NCBI GenBank assembly: GCA_947044365.1
Contig: OX345643.1
Span: forward strand, 3,800,001 to 3,864,000
Origin: Petrosia ficiformis
Lineage: Eukaryota; Porifera; Demospongiae; Haplosclerida; Petrosiidae
Direction: 5' to 3'
Length of the DNA stretch: 64,000 nucleotides
In this document: piece after piece, positions 12,201-22,900 of the stretch
Layout of the letters: each line of letters opens with the position of its first letter
Position numbering within the stretch: position 1 is the stretch's first letter
The notes under the pieces: generated by a model
Databases searched by the model: none
What the model was told of the DNA's origin: nothing
Seen by the model: only the letters and a program-made list of their open reading frames with translations
Program-made: the position numbers and the translations under genes

Positions 12201-13059
12201 CTATGTGACACCAAAGGCAATATACACGTGTTGCAAAAGAGGAACTATAAGTAACACCTTTACAATGCATTAAGTGTTTAATGTGTGCACTAGCCATTGT
12301 ACATGATGCTATACATTCAGATCCTAGGATTGAGGATATTGTCCCTAGGATTGAAAATGTTGCTCCAGTAGAGTAGTAGGTGTTCCTAATTCTCTAAGTG
12401 AAGTATCAAAAAATAACAGAACTGCTAATGCATTATGTACAGGTAATCTTGATCTTTATTGGCTCAAGTAAACCACCTGTATGGGAACATCAAAATATTA
12501 ATTTTATACTTTTAATTAAAAATATAAGAAATTTACTTGGGGTACTAAAATCCCTGCAAGAATGCATAACCTAGTGAATTTTACTCAGAGGCAAACTCTC
12601 TGTGGTACCATATTCATAACAACAGATGTACACAAGCTATGATAAGTGAAGTTTAGGTTCCATAATTAATGATGCCACAACGACAGACATGGTCTGTCAA
12701 ACCTAGGGCTAGCTACCACTGTTTGGGTCTTACGTTAACATGTTTTTATAAAACCTTAACTTCTATAATTATAACTAATATAACAACTGGCCATAGTTCA
12801 GTGGACCACTTCATTTTCAGAGGCATATATTAATTATGGAACTTACACTTCACTTATACCACACTAATACATGTAATAATAAACATTTGACTAGAGAACA
12901 TACTGTATTAGGAAGATGTGGTGTAAGATCTCTGATAGATATTCTAGGAGGCTTCTCTCCCTCAAAGCCCCAAACAGAAACTGACTGATGTGAACTTTCC
13001 CTATTGTAACCACCTCTTGGTTTTATTCCAGAGCTACTAACTGGAATGAAAGTAGCCAT
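275..13059 (-). CDS. MEIOB: MEIOB, meiosis-specific OB-fold ssDNA-binding protein
   Basis: Spliced gene; exons in transcript order are 12904-13059, 11966-12023, 10716-10847, 8841-8916, 8317-8509, 7365-7465, 6413-6465, 5781-5876, 4241-4333, 1137-1308 and 526-715. All junctions are GT/AG and keep one frame for 440 codons. Blocks resemble vertebrate MEIOB: FSFTLRDSSSDYINVNVWGSE, NDYYTLTDILSNGM followed by VNILAVIRSV, ITDVYTICQMKQL, and a zinc-ribbon CSQC...CCNHSC before LSDHTD. MEIOB is an RPA1-like protein that works with SPATA22 on meiotic single-stranded DNA during crossover formation. The acceptor at 716 was chosen over one 7 bp downstream because only it keeps the frame and gives the CxxC. 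A candidate last exon at 275-367 adds 30 residues and a stop, for about 470 residues in total, close to the usual length; this exon is uncertain. Introns hold many mobile elements. Confidence 0.88.
757..1056. repeat. Long inverted repeat with ~130-bp arms in the last long MEIOB intron
   Basis: The left arm (about 757-890) and right arm (about 923-1056) are reverse complements with only a handful of mismatches, separated by about 33 bp. The same peptide frame (NFRSYVNLPTLFACFLGF) is open on both strands as a consequence; this is symmetry and not evidence of a gene. The sequence would fold into a long hairpin in the pre-mRNA. Confidence 0.8.
1390..1651. mobile_element. hAT-type MITE, family A copy 1
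   Basis: The ends are TATGGCTGGGA and the reverse complement of TAGGGCTGGAT. They are flanked by a perfect 8-bp duplication, ATAACATG (1382-1389 and 1652-1659), as expected for hAT transposition. There is no coding capacity. It shares interior sequence, in opposite orientation, with the copy at 6710-7007. Confidence 0.78.
1938..2854. repeat. Minisatellite, 38-bp unit, about 24 copies
   Basis: Tandem units of the type GTAGATGAATAGACTGTGCT followed by ACTACACATGGCAGATAA. Variants alternate mainly between 'aatagactg', 'aattgacag' and 'aattgactg', with a few 'gggag' for 'ggcag' changes. One unit near 2767 carries a 6-bp insertion. It lies in the 2.9-kb MEIOB intron between exons 9 and 10. Confidence 0.95.
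3205..3783. mobile_element. TAGTCTCG foldback element, copy 1
   Basis: Terminal inverted repeats of about 85-95 bp begin TAGTCTCGTCCCC and end GGGGACGAGACTA. The flanks are GCCTAACCC (3196-3204) and ACCTAACCC (3784-3792), a 9-bp duplication with one difference. No transposase frame is seen inside. The ends match the elements near 39844, 53222, 59381, 60318 and 61323. A 9-bp duplication with long inverted repeats resembles MULE-type foldbacks; that class assignment is inferred. Confidence 0.75.
4706..5341 (-). mobile_element. Decayed hAT transposon with BED-finger remnant
   Basis: The ends are TAGAGCTGAGCGATAGTA and the inverse of TAGGGCTGAGCGATAGTA. Perfect 8-bp duplications GTACCCAG lie at 4698-4705 and 5342-5349. 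On the minus strand around 4890-5060 is a BED zinc-finger fragment: CQLC in one frame and SGNTTNLRFHLESHH in the next, so the finger is frameshifted. No catalytic domain remains. It sits inside a MEIOB intron. Confidence 0.85.
6710..7007. mobile_element. hAT-type MITE, family A copy 2
   Basis: TAGGGCTGGGA at the left end and its inverse at the right end, with AT-rich ATCGATTAAT blocks inside each end. It shares about 150 bp of interior sequence with the 1390-1651 element in inverted orientation. The flanking 8-mers (GGGAGAAT and ATATTAAT) do not match, so the duplication has decayed. Confidence 0.65.
7990..8135. repeat. Partial copy of the TTAGTGTTGTTTTAG repeat family
   Basis: GTTAGTTATAGT-like motifs and a right end CTAAAACAACA match the elements at 10430-10660, 11765-11815 and 57082-57340. 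It lies in a MEIOB intron. Confidence 0.5.
9130..9230 (-). mobile_element. tRNA-derived SINE copy
   Basis: On the minus strand there is an A-box-like GTTAGTGGTCAGA, a B-box-like GGGTTTGATCC and a tail AGCTTTTCACTTTC. The tail is shared with the copies at 9421 and 25111. The anticodon arm does not fold as a functional tRNA. Confidence 0.55.
9421..9535 (+). mobile_element. tRNA-derived SINE copy
   Basis: A-box-like GAGTCCAGTCGGTCAGAGCA and B-box-like GGATTTCATCCC are followed by the shared tail CTAGCTTTTCACTTTCCTCT. It is a plus-strand copy of the family seen at 9130 and 25111. Confidence 0.55.
9640..10350. repeat. Two tandem diverged copies of an interspersed repeat
   Basis: Copies at about 9640-10020 and 10030-10350 share 'GTTAAGGAAGTT', 'AATTAATGGG', 'GCACACTCAAGCTCTACAG' and 'AATATATTCCTAAAGTTCT' blocks. 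The outer ends CCATCCCTATG and CAATCATAGGGATAT are inverted relative to each other, suggesting a MITE. Further copies lie at 10949-11275 and 51440-51575. Confidence 0.6.
10430..10660. repeat. TTAGTGTTGTTTTAG-family MITE
   Basis: Many 'TTAGTTAACTATAACTA' motifs, ending at the right with ATTGTCATACTAAAACAACA. That end is the reverse complement of the left end of the element at 57082. Confidence 0.55.
10949..11275. repeat. Third copy of the CCCTATGATTGCT interspersed repeat
   Basis: Begins GGCCATCCCTATGATTGCT and shares several blocks of 12-20 bp with the two copies at 9640-10350. It interrupts a MEIOB intron. Confidence 0.55.
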
Positions 13060-13419
13060 TGTAATCAGTCTTCTAAAAATGAGTACACGTCACTAGTCAC
13101 TACACGAGGCGAGAATTCCCGCCATTATCAGTAAAATTATTTGTGTGCACGTGGTTTAAATTTGCAAAAGGTCATTCACGTTCACTTTGACCTCAGAAAA
13201 ACTTGGAATGACAAACAATCTTTTTAACTATATCATGTAAGTACCCTTCACTTTCTTTATTGTGAATATAAAATTTCAATCCATTGGTCAGTTACAGTAA
13301 AATCAATATTACATTTACATAGAGAGTCTACCCCAGTACTCAGTATAATGATTCTTGACATCACATAACGTCATCGATCAAATCAGTGAAGGTGTGGCTC
13401 GGTATCTATCGAAGACACT
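13060..13419. promoter_or_regulatory. Shared upstream region of MEIOB and the aquaporin
   Basis: The 360 bp between two divergent start codons must hold both promoters and 5' UTRs. No clear TATA box was recognised on either side. Confidence 0.5.
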
Positions 13420-15034
13420 ATGACTTCAACAGATTCTACTCCTTTGTTGAACAGACATTTCATAAACCCGTACAAGAGAATGTATTGGTTCAAACGCAAA
13501 CACTTCTACCTCAATCTCTTCCGTAGAAGTATTGCTGAGTTCATAGGTACAGCTCTATATGTGTTTGCTGGTGCAACTTCAGTCAGCAACTTTGTTGGTA
13601 ACGAACGTCCTCATCTGCCTACTGTGGCACTTACATTTGGTTTTTCATATGCTGGACTATCAGCAGCAATGATGCATGTTAGGTCAGTGCTAATAGTTAT
13701 AAGAAACGCATTGACTTATTTCTCACTCAATGTTTCAAATTGTGATAAAGAGAAAATAAAATCACACTGTTGTTGTAATTATCATTTCCACAGTGGAGGA
13801 CATCTGAATCCAGCAATCACAGTTGGTGTGTTCATTGCAGGAGGTATCAATGTATTAGCTGCTGTAGTATATTTCATTTCTCAGCTAGTGGGTGGTGTTG
13901 TAGGAGCTGCTTGTGTACTGGTTAGATGATACGTGTAACACAACACTAATGCATGTACTGTTGCAATACTCTTAAACAAGAAGCATTCACATAATCAAAA
14001 TTATCAGCTTCTTTTCTCAACCAAAAAAAAACATAGTCAATTAAATGTTTTTGTTTGTATACAGGCATATGAGAAGGGTATTACAAATATTAATAATAAT
14101 AGTTGGTCTGGAGAGACTGATGTCCTGTATAGTTCAAATGGAGACTCAGTACTAACATATGCAGCAACAGAAATACCAAAAGGAGTAGGACCAGGATTGG
14201 TAAGCTGAATACTTCAGTTTTTAGAATCATTGCCAATAATTTATTATAGCCAGAGTGAAATGATGTAGGGCACAGATTAATTTACTTTTGATACCAAGGT
14301 TATCCCCAATGCCAAGTCAGGTCATAGAATTAGTCAACTTGATTAATTTTCTAGATGTTGGAAAATATATCACTATAGTTTTAGAGTCAAGAAAGTACAT
14401 ACTGACTTTCCTTCCTCTTTATCTCAGGCTATTCTAATAGAAATGCTGCTAACTCTGATGTTGGTGATGGTATTTATACACACTTCAATGGAGAAAGCTG
14501 AACTAAAATCAACATCTCCTGCTTTGTGTGGACTAACTCTAGCTGCTGGAATATTAGCAGGGTATGTAGACACTAAATAAGATTTTTTGTTTTACTTTCC
14601 TCATTATGTTTTAGGATGTTTAGACAATTGTACTATAATTTGACTTTTACAAATTACTACTATTCTTTAGAATTCACTCCCACACAACATGCAATTTTAT
14701 ATGTCTATCATTTTGCCCTGCATGCCTACACACATACTATAGTGGTTTAACGATAATTATTTTTGTGTAAAATATAATTTATTACAGATACAGATTAACA
14801 GGTGGATCCATGAATCCAGCTCGAAGTTTTGGTCCACCAGCAGTAGGTGGTGACAATGCCTTATGGGAACACCACTATGTATACTGGATAGGACCACTGT
14901 TGGGAGCTATACTAGCAGGAGGAATGTATCGGTTACTACTCTCCTCTAAACCTATCCTACCACTGGTGGATAATGAAATACAAGAAAATAATCATAGTAG
15001 TACTATTAATCATAACATCAGACAGTACACATAA
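13420..15034 (+). CDS. Aquaporin (MIP family water channel)
   Basis: Exons 13420-13682, 13794-13920, 14065-14199, 14428-14561 and 14788-15034 join in frame to about 301 residues. Both NPA half-helices are present: SGGHLNPAIT, formed across the exon 1/2 junction using donor GTCAGT, and GGSMNPARSFGP. The residue after the second motif is R-S, not the R-D of glycerol-transporting aquaglyceroporins, so a water-selective channel is favoured. Six membrane segments are expected. Exon 3 (about 45 residues, polar, rich in N, S and G) is an enlarged loop between the third and fourth helices. The N-terminal ~35 residues are basic and probably cytosolic. It is head to head with MEIOB. Confidence 0.9.
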
Positions 15035-15379
15035 CTGCTGAAAATTAATATTATACTTTCTGCTATTTGTTGTTTTATACAAGTGATAGTTACACATTAA
15101 TGAGATTGAAAGGATGAGACATCATGAAGCTACTATCTTAGTGGAGTGCAGTGTGTTAGATTGAATAATCAATTTTATTATAGGTCACTAGGTAGGGAGG
15201 GGTCTATCATTTATATCAGACAAGTATTTCAAATCAGCAAGTGGCTTACATAACTAAAGTGATAACATTGACAATGTATAATAATCCAGTGTACAATTTA
15301 CTGTCCAAAATTACTTACTACATGTATAATAACAATATATAAAAGGGAGTCTACAATGTTTCAAACAAGAGCAAGTTTC
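15035..15379. other. Convergent intergenic region
   Basis: 3' flanks of the aquaporin (+) and the dispanin (-). AT-rich; no further gene or repeat was recognised. Confidence 0.4.
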
Positions 15380-16556
15380 TTACTTATCACAGTAATATCC
15401 ATAGGTGCTGTCATAATAACAGTAACTGCTACTTGAAGACCGGGCAACACTTCCAGCTATAGCAGCTATAATAATGATAGTTGCTATCACCCACCACACT
15501 AGAGCCACAATGTTGAGAATCAAAGCAATACGACCTTTATTCTGTGCATCAGCTAAATCTCCTCTGGATTCTGCATCTCGAGCCTTTACAGGAAAAAAAA
15601 TAGATAATTACAACAGAAAGAAGGAAAACAGGTTCAATTATTGGTATATGTAATACAAATATATATATATATATATATAATATATATACATCGACTAACC
15701 ATTACAGCAAAGACAATAGCTGGCACCGTACAAAGGAGTGAGTACCATGTTCCACACAAAATGCAAAAGATTGTCAAAACAATGGACAAAGTAAGAAAGT
15801 GATCACCAGTTGGATGTACTGTCCTTATCACAAATGGAGTAGGCTGTGACTGAACTACTACCACATTACTAGTCTGTAGACAAAACAATTATAAATGGAA
15901 GTCATATAAATTATGGTGATTAACATGGGTGTCGTATTAAAAGCTCTGATCCAAATATAGTCATATACCTAACCTCGGTACAGAAATAATGATCTGAATG
16001 TGAATATACTTACCTTGCTGCCTGTGATGGGTATTTACTGAATACTCTCTAATTATAAGCAAGCTTAAATCTTGAAGTGTTTAAAATTCAAACTAGCAAA
16101 AATTGTCCATTTTAACCTGAGCATGGGCCAAATTGGCTCATCATAGCTAGTGTGTGAACCTTTGGGAAACATATTTAGTCAAGTTGGCTGTCATGATGTT
16201 ACAAAATTCATAGTATAGCTGTAAATGGAGTCCTATACCCAAATAAAAAATTCCTGAAAAGACTTCCAATTACTACTTTGCTAAAGTGTAACCTGATACA
16301 AAACAAAAATACTATATTCACTTACACTTTGCTGCTGGACCACAGGAGCTGATGAAAAACCTGGAGGTGCTTGCTGTCCATAATAATATGGTGGTGGGGC
16401 ATTAGCTGAAATTTTAAATTATCATAACTATACTTATATTCACAAACACACATAGATTCATACATAAATACACATAGTGGAAAACATGCTTAAGTTAAAG
16501 GTTTGAATGCTTGGTCCTCGTGTTTGATTGTAAAATGACATAAGTCCAACAAATGA

Positions 16557-16630
<74 letters not shown>

Positions 16631-18994
16631 TATACATAACTATATCAGCAACATTTTACCAAGCATTTACAAGCACTTGGAAAACGTGCTTAAGTTAAGT
16701 ATATAATATACTCACTTGTCTATTTGCCAGATATATCGGGTGTTTGTAAAACCTGGACTCTGGACTGGACTGGACTGGACTGGGCTGGAGAGTTTATAAT
16801 AACTGTCAATTAATTAACTGAAACTACGTGAATCGGCGTGTAAGTGTACAACGATGGTGGATGATGATTATCAAGCGATGAAGATCTGGTGTTTGTACTA
16901 ACCCGTTTAACGTAAAACCCAGAAAATAGGTCGAGGAGAAATGTAAAACCCAGGTAATAGGGTCCCTTGGTCATACATCCTAGGGTTAGCTTTGTATTGG
17001 TAGGGTCCCCATCAGTGTAATAGAGAAGTTGGATGCGGGAATCCGGTAAGCCACCTGCCACACCTATCGTGCATAATTAATGAGGTGGCGAATATTATAG
17101 TTGATCCGAGTCCAGTCCAGTCCAGTCCAGTCCAGAGTCCAGGTTTTACAAACACCCAGATATATCTGGCAAACAGACAAATGAGATATTTGCATGAGTA
17201 CATTAATAATCCAAAGGTGGAAAGGTTTGCCATTCAATAATAATATTCACTGCAAGTCTAAAACAGTGAATTAAACTTTGCAATATAAATTTCTATAGTT
17301 ATGTACACATCTTATTTGCCATTTGGTTATGGTTATATACTCCTCCTAAGGTTATGGACTCCTGGTATGACATTATACATGTGCAAAGGAGCATGTTGTA
17401 GACATGTAATGCACATATTGTTCTATGTAATATTATATGACTGAACACTTTACCATAAGGATCAACTGGTGTGTAATTGGATTGTAGTGGATACTGTTGT
17501 TTTGGTGGGTATCCTTGTGGTGGGTATTGCTGTTGTGGTGGGTATTGCTGTTGTGGAGGACATGGAGTTTGCTATGACAGGAAAATTAATCACAATGTTA
17601 AATATTGTTAGTCACATTCTTACAGAAGTATAAATATAGCCTTGTTCCTGAGCATTGGTATGGTAAATTTTTCATTCAAAAGCTGTACGTACATGTAATT
17701 ACAAAACCAATGTCATCATGTGATATACCAATCATGTTAAGTCATATACTCAGGAGATGATTATTGTTTTGTATTAGGGTATTCATAACCCCAAATTACC
17801 ATGAAAAGAAAACTATTGTATAATAATACAACAATGAATATTTACCTCATAGGGTGGATAAACAGTTCCTGTATGTGAAGAAAGGACAAGATAGATATAC
17901 ATACATACATGCATACACACACTATCCTACAATTCTATTCGTCTTTGCAGCCTAAATCTAACATAAAGGTAGAATAAGACTTGGTATCACAAGGCTTAGG
18001 TCATACATGTTCTGGCAAAGAACGTCTCTATAATAAACTTAATTATTCAGTATTTCACAAAATTGAATAGGAAGGTCACTACACTTGCTAAGAATATACT
18101 ATATAGCAGGAAATTTTGTGAGGCAGAAAAATAATCATTGATGCCCCCTAAATATTAAATTTTCATGAAGAAACAACTTTGTGAATGATACCAACACATG
18201 TATAGATAGATACTGTGATTGAAATGTTTGCACGTGGAAATTGCAAAAATCATTGAAGTTTATGCCACAAAATTCCTGCATTAGGTTTTTACACTGACTG
18301 TAGATCTATTAAAAATTGTTTTGCATACATACAACTATTATCAATATACTTTGAAATGCAGTATTTATGGTTACAATTTATCAAAACAAAGCTCAAGATT
18401 AAGTTTAACCAAAGGACAAATAATATAAAACTGAATAGTTAACCCATTATTGACTGTATTTAGTAAAAAATGGGCTAACACAAACTTGTATACATGAGAC
18501 ATATGAAGCTACACAAGTATTAGTTACTGTTGAGGACAGTGATTACAAAAAGGAGTGTAATGAGAAAGGTTAAGCAATATTAATACATGAAAGGCATGAA
18601 CTTGTCTAGCTACACAAATATTAGTTACCTTTGAGGAGAACAGTGATTTAAAAAATGGGTTTAACAAGAATGGTTAAGCAACATTATACCTTAATATAAT
18701 TATGGTACATTGATTGCAAATATCAATGTTGATAGAATACCACAACACAAAACTAAAACAGCTTGACGTATTGAAACATGCTTGCACCGAATCCTTTACA
18801 TTATTCACCTGCTCACAGAGAAAAGAAGACTTGCAGAGTAGACAGTGAATTCATTTTGATTTACTATGCACTGAATACATATATATAGCTCACATGCAAT
18901 GGTAAACATCACAAATGGGTTCTGCTACTCAATTATACACAAAAACACAAGAGAAACTGTGTTGTATGAAAAGAATAAAATTCTCACCTTCCAT
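15380..18994 (-). CDS. Dispanin / CD225-domain membrane protein 1
   Basis: Exons in transcript order: 18988-18994, 17846-17868, 17454-17571, 16326-16405, 15700-15873 and 15380-15583, joining in frame to 201 residues. Residues 1-75 are a Pro/Gln/Tyr-rich tail with repeated QQQYPP. The CD225-like core follows: a hydrophobic segment (FLTLSIVLTIFCI...CTVPAIVFAVM), a charged loop starting ARDAESRGDLADAQNKGR, and a second hydrophobic segment (IALILNIVALVWWVIATIII). The family includes vertebrate IFITM proteins; function in this organism is unknown. The first coding exon is only 7 nt (ATG GAA G), as in two of the three dispanins near 40-44 kb. A (TA)n tract and a large foldback lie in its introns. 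Confidence 0.78.
16556..16626. repeat. (TA)n microsatellite
   Basis: About 70 bp of nearly pure TA dinucleotides inside a dispanin intron. It is flanked by two copies of a GGAAAACRTGCTTAAGTTAA motif, near 16479 and 16679. Confidence 0.95.
16711..17185. mobile_element. Foldback element with TGGAC-repeat arms
   Basis: Arms of about 75-80 bp at both ends are near-perfect reverse complements. They share TTTGCCAGATATATC, GGGTGTTTGTAAAACCTGGA and about five tandem TGGAC/GTCCA pentamers. The ~310-bp interior has no recognisable coding content. It lies in the intron between dispanin exons 3 and 4. Confidence 0.75.
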
Positions 18995-19064
18995 CTCTCA
19001 ATAATGCCACTCCCTAAACTTAGATCTGCAGCACGCCTACTGAATGTGCTGAATCTGCATAAAT

Positions 19065-19756
19065 CAGTGGAGTAGGAACAGGGGGGGTCAGACCCCTCCC
19101 CCCCCCCCCCCCCCCCGATATCTGTAATCCTTTTTTGCAATGAATGTTAAAATGTACATATTATATGTACATATCCTAGTTTGAAAATGCTGTTTACTGA
19201 AGTCGACATGCTCTTGAAGATTTATCTCACCATTCCAGTGACAACATCTACAGCCTAACGCAACTTCTCAGCCTTGCAACGAATAAAAATCTACCTGAGG
19301 AATTGAATGACCCAAGCCCGCTTAAACCACTGTATACTCCATGTTTCAAGAAATAAAACGGATGAACTAAATAATGTTGAATTGCAAAAGAATTTATATG
19401 AAGAAATGAAAGACGTAGAAACTACTTTGGTCATATTTGAGTAATAATTAATTTTATGCATAATCCTTATGATTAATTCACATGTTCATGAATTGGACTG
19501 CTATAATTGAGTATAATGTGGTTATAATTATGAAGTACATGCACATTTAGGTGACTCTGCCACTCTATAGTTTAGTCTCCCTATTACACCCTGTATTGCT
19601 CAAAACCCATCTAACAGCACCTATTAATTTTCTAAACTTTTCTTCCGGGAGGAGGACTCCCGGAATCCATTTTTGGTGTTTCCTCAATCATTACTGATCA
19701 CTGTGACCCTCTATTATGCAGGCACCCCCAATCATTTTCATCTTCCTACTCCACTG
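19065..19756 (+). mobile_element. Decayed hAT transposon with transposase C-terminal fragment
   Basis: Terminal inverted repeats CAGTGGAGTAGGAA. Plus-strand 19195-19380 encodes a dimerisation-region-like fragment (EVDMLLKIYLTIPV, FSALQRIKIYLR, MTQARLNHCILHV, NKTDELN) interrupted by two in-frame stops, the pattern of hAT/ZMYM1-like transposases. A poly-C tract of about 20 bp near 19097-19116 lies by the left end. No clear 8-bp duplication remains. It sits 71 bp upstream of the dispanin start codon. Confidence 0.75.
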
Positions 19757-19979
19757 TAAATAATTATCATCTAATAACCACCTTCCTAATAGTATGGTAC
19801 ATTCTTAAAATATGATGGATAAATTGCTGTTTTAAAATTGAATTACCAAAAAGGGCTTAATAATAATAAAGAATAGTAACACAAAATTATTAACATGAGA
19901 GTACATATATATGTATATATCGTGATTGTTTATTCAAACATACTTGTATATACTTACAAACAAAAAATACGTATAATAT

Positions 19980-22900
19980 TCAGTTAGTTTTATGTATTTC
20001 TGTGATGTCAAAAACAGAATCCATTAACATAGTTTCTCTTCGAGCACGAACATTGACTTCCTCGTCATCTTCTAGCTCTTCCATAAATGCTTGACTGGTT
20101 TTTCGTTTCTCCTTTTTGTCTCTATTCTGCTTTCTTGAAGCCAAAAATGTGATAGTGCTTTGAGTAGCATTGTATGTCAACGTTTTAAACTTCAGAGACA
20201 TCCCATTGTTCTCTGTTCCCTCAGCCTCCTGCCTGTGTTCATTTTCCTCTCCATCTCCATCAGGACTGCACTCACTCTTTTTCTCATTTTTCCTTTTATA
20301 AAACTTGTAAACACGTTTTCCAAGATGGAATATTACAATGAATATAAAAGTGATGAAAGCAAATGATACAGAAGCTGTAACACCAATAACCCTTCTCTTG
20401 TTACGTAATGACGATATGCTTAAGAAACCAAGATTCAATAAAAACCATGACTCAAGAATATCAAGATATCTTTTTTGATATACACCTCGTAAGTTCCATG
20501 CAAACACAATGATGACCATGACTGTACCAAGTATTGATGATGTATCAACATCTGTTGGACGGAAAGGAATTATTAATGCAAGTATCAGACGAGCCAGAAG
20601 AAGAAACCCACCCCAAAACCTATACTCATCTTTATAAGGACCACAAAATGCATCGAAATATGGCTTAACTTTCATGTGTAGATTTGTAAATCTTTGGTAT
20701 CGAAATAGATGAGTTTCCAGAACTGGTATGAATAAATGTATGAGTGTGTACGGTACTGCAATAAAAATGAATACCAATAATGAGAACACGAAAAGAATGG
20801 AGTGTTTTGTGCCAAGATAAGATATGGTACCATCTACTAACCACACATTGGATTTAGACACAGTTTCATTTGAACAGGACACATATCCTATTTGCCATGC
20901 TTGTATTACCGTGCGTAACACTTTAGTATATGACAATAAGAATAGTGTCGCTAACACTGGGACAGCATTGTCTCCTGCTAAATAAGCCACCCACTTGTAC
21001 CACCTGCTCAATACTATTATTAACACAACAATTGTCCATATCCAGATGGGAAATATGAATTGTAGCCATGTCTTGTAATAAGCGTCAAGTCCACTAAAAA
21101 AACATGTTTGTATACCCAAATCCAAATTAATCCATGAAATGAATTGACTCAGGACAGGTATAAACTGGTTTTGAAAAAACACCGATTCATTGATCTTAAC
21201 AATATTAGCATAAAATATCAGTCCATTTATAGTACCTACTGACACAGTCAGATTCAAGGCAATGATGAATGCTACAAGTGCAATACCAGCCAAAGCAAAA
21301 GGTATGATTAGTGATATGTATATGTTACTACAGTCTCCGCACTTGTTAGAACCTAACATGAGACTAAGTCCTCCAGCACACTGACCACACAGTATACCAG
21401 ATCTGTTCAGAGCACATTGTGGATCAGGCTCAGAAATATTAAATGAAACATACAATTCGTTACAATAATCAAATGGACATTCGACATAAGTAACAGTACA
21501 TTGATCCTTCAGATTATAACTGATCCAGTTATTACCATCACGATTTATCATCCAAGATTGAACATCACAAGTAATATTCAGATCACTCTCCATAAGTTGG
21601 GAATTACATTCACACACTCCAGTTTCATTTTTCAGTTCAAAACCAGGAGGACAAGATTGAATATCCAGTGTTATTACTAATGGTCGGTTATCGCTCTCAA
21701 TGGTAGAGTCAGCAGCTTTTATTACCACATGCATATCATCATTATGTTTAGCTAGTAGTAATTGATAGGTAGTATTAGCACATTCAATGTCAGTTTCGTA
21801 AACTTCATTGTTTATCTCTGATCCATCACCAATATATCGAACGTTAATAACACCAGGTGTAATACTTTCAAACAGACCCACTGTTACTGCAGATATGTTA
21901 AAGTTTTGACCTGGTGTAACACGTATTTGTTTGGTAGTAATTGTACAATTAATATCATTATCAACACAAAAACAAGCTTTTACAGGTTTTGAGGAGAAAG
22001 CTCGTTTGTCATCAATGTCATCATCATACCGTAATAATGTTTTGAAAGCTGTTAATCTATTTTCATATTGATACAAAGACAAAGTGACAAGGATGCAGTC
22101 AAACAACGCTCCACTTGAGCTGTACAATATATCACCAGCCACTACTGCACTGTTATTATAACTATATATATAAGTATCTGGTAAGGAGAAGTCATCAACA
22201 GAACCCGGATCATCAACTTGAAAGAAACAAAGAGGGATATCATCTTCAGCTGATGATTTTTGTACATAAAGAGCTCCACCATACAAAGCTCTGTTGTGTG
22301 AGAAAATCAAATTTGAAGTTGGTAGCATTATCAAATGACTGTTACCAGTAATTGATAAACCTCCACCATTTTCAGCACTAGTGTTATTACTGATTGTTGT
22401 ATTACCACTATTTATGGTGACATCAGAGTTGAACAAATGGATGCCAGTTGTGGAATGGTTTTTAATAGTTACACCTGCCATTGTCATATTGTCAACCAGA
22501 AGTATATGAAAGGCACTTCTTGTAATATCGTCATCTTCAACATCTAGTAATGCCTGCTCGTTATTCTCAATAATGGCGTTATTCAATATAATATAGAGTT
22601 GAGCTTCAGGCTTTAAAGTAGTGAACTGCCATACAATGAGAGCACTGCCTATCACACCAACGTTCTCACGGAATGTAGTATCTTCAATTTTCATGAAACA
22701 ACTGCTTTCTAGACATGAACGAGGACTGAGCCAAGCACCCCCACCATTACGAGCTAAGTTATTAGCAAACAGACTGTTTGTTACACCTAGTGTCTTATTA
22801 TTAATTCTAACAATGGAACTATTAGCACATGTCTGTATTAAAAATATAGCAGTGTTATAATACAACCCAGCCCCTTGCGTAATATTTGCAGTGATATAGC

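Noticed and set aside
16810..17233. Small frames inside the foldback element
   Set aside because: They follow from the inverted arms and interior low constraint; no protein similarity recognised.
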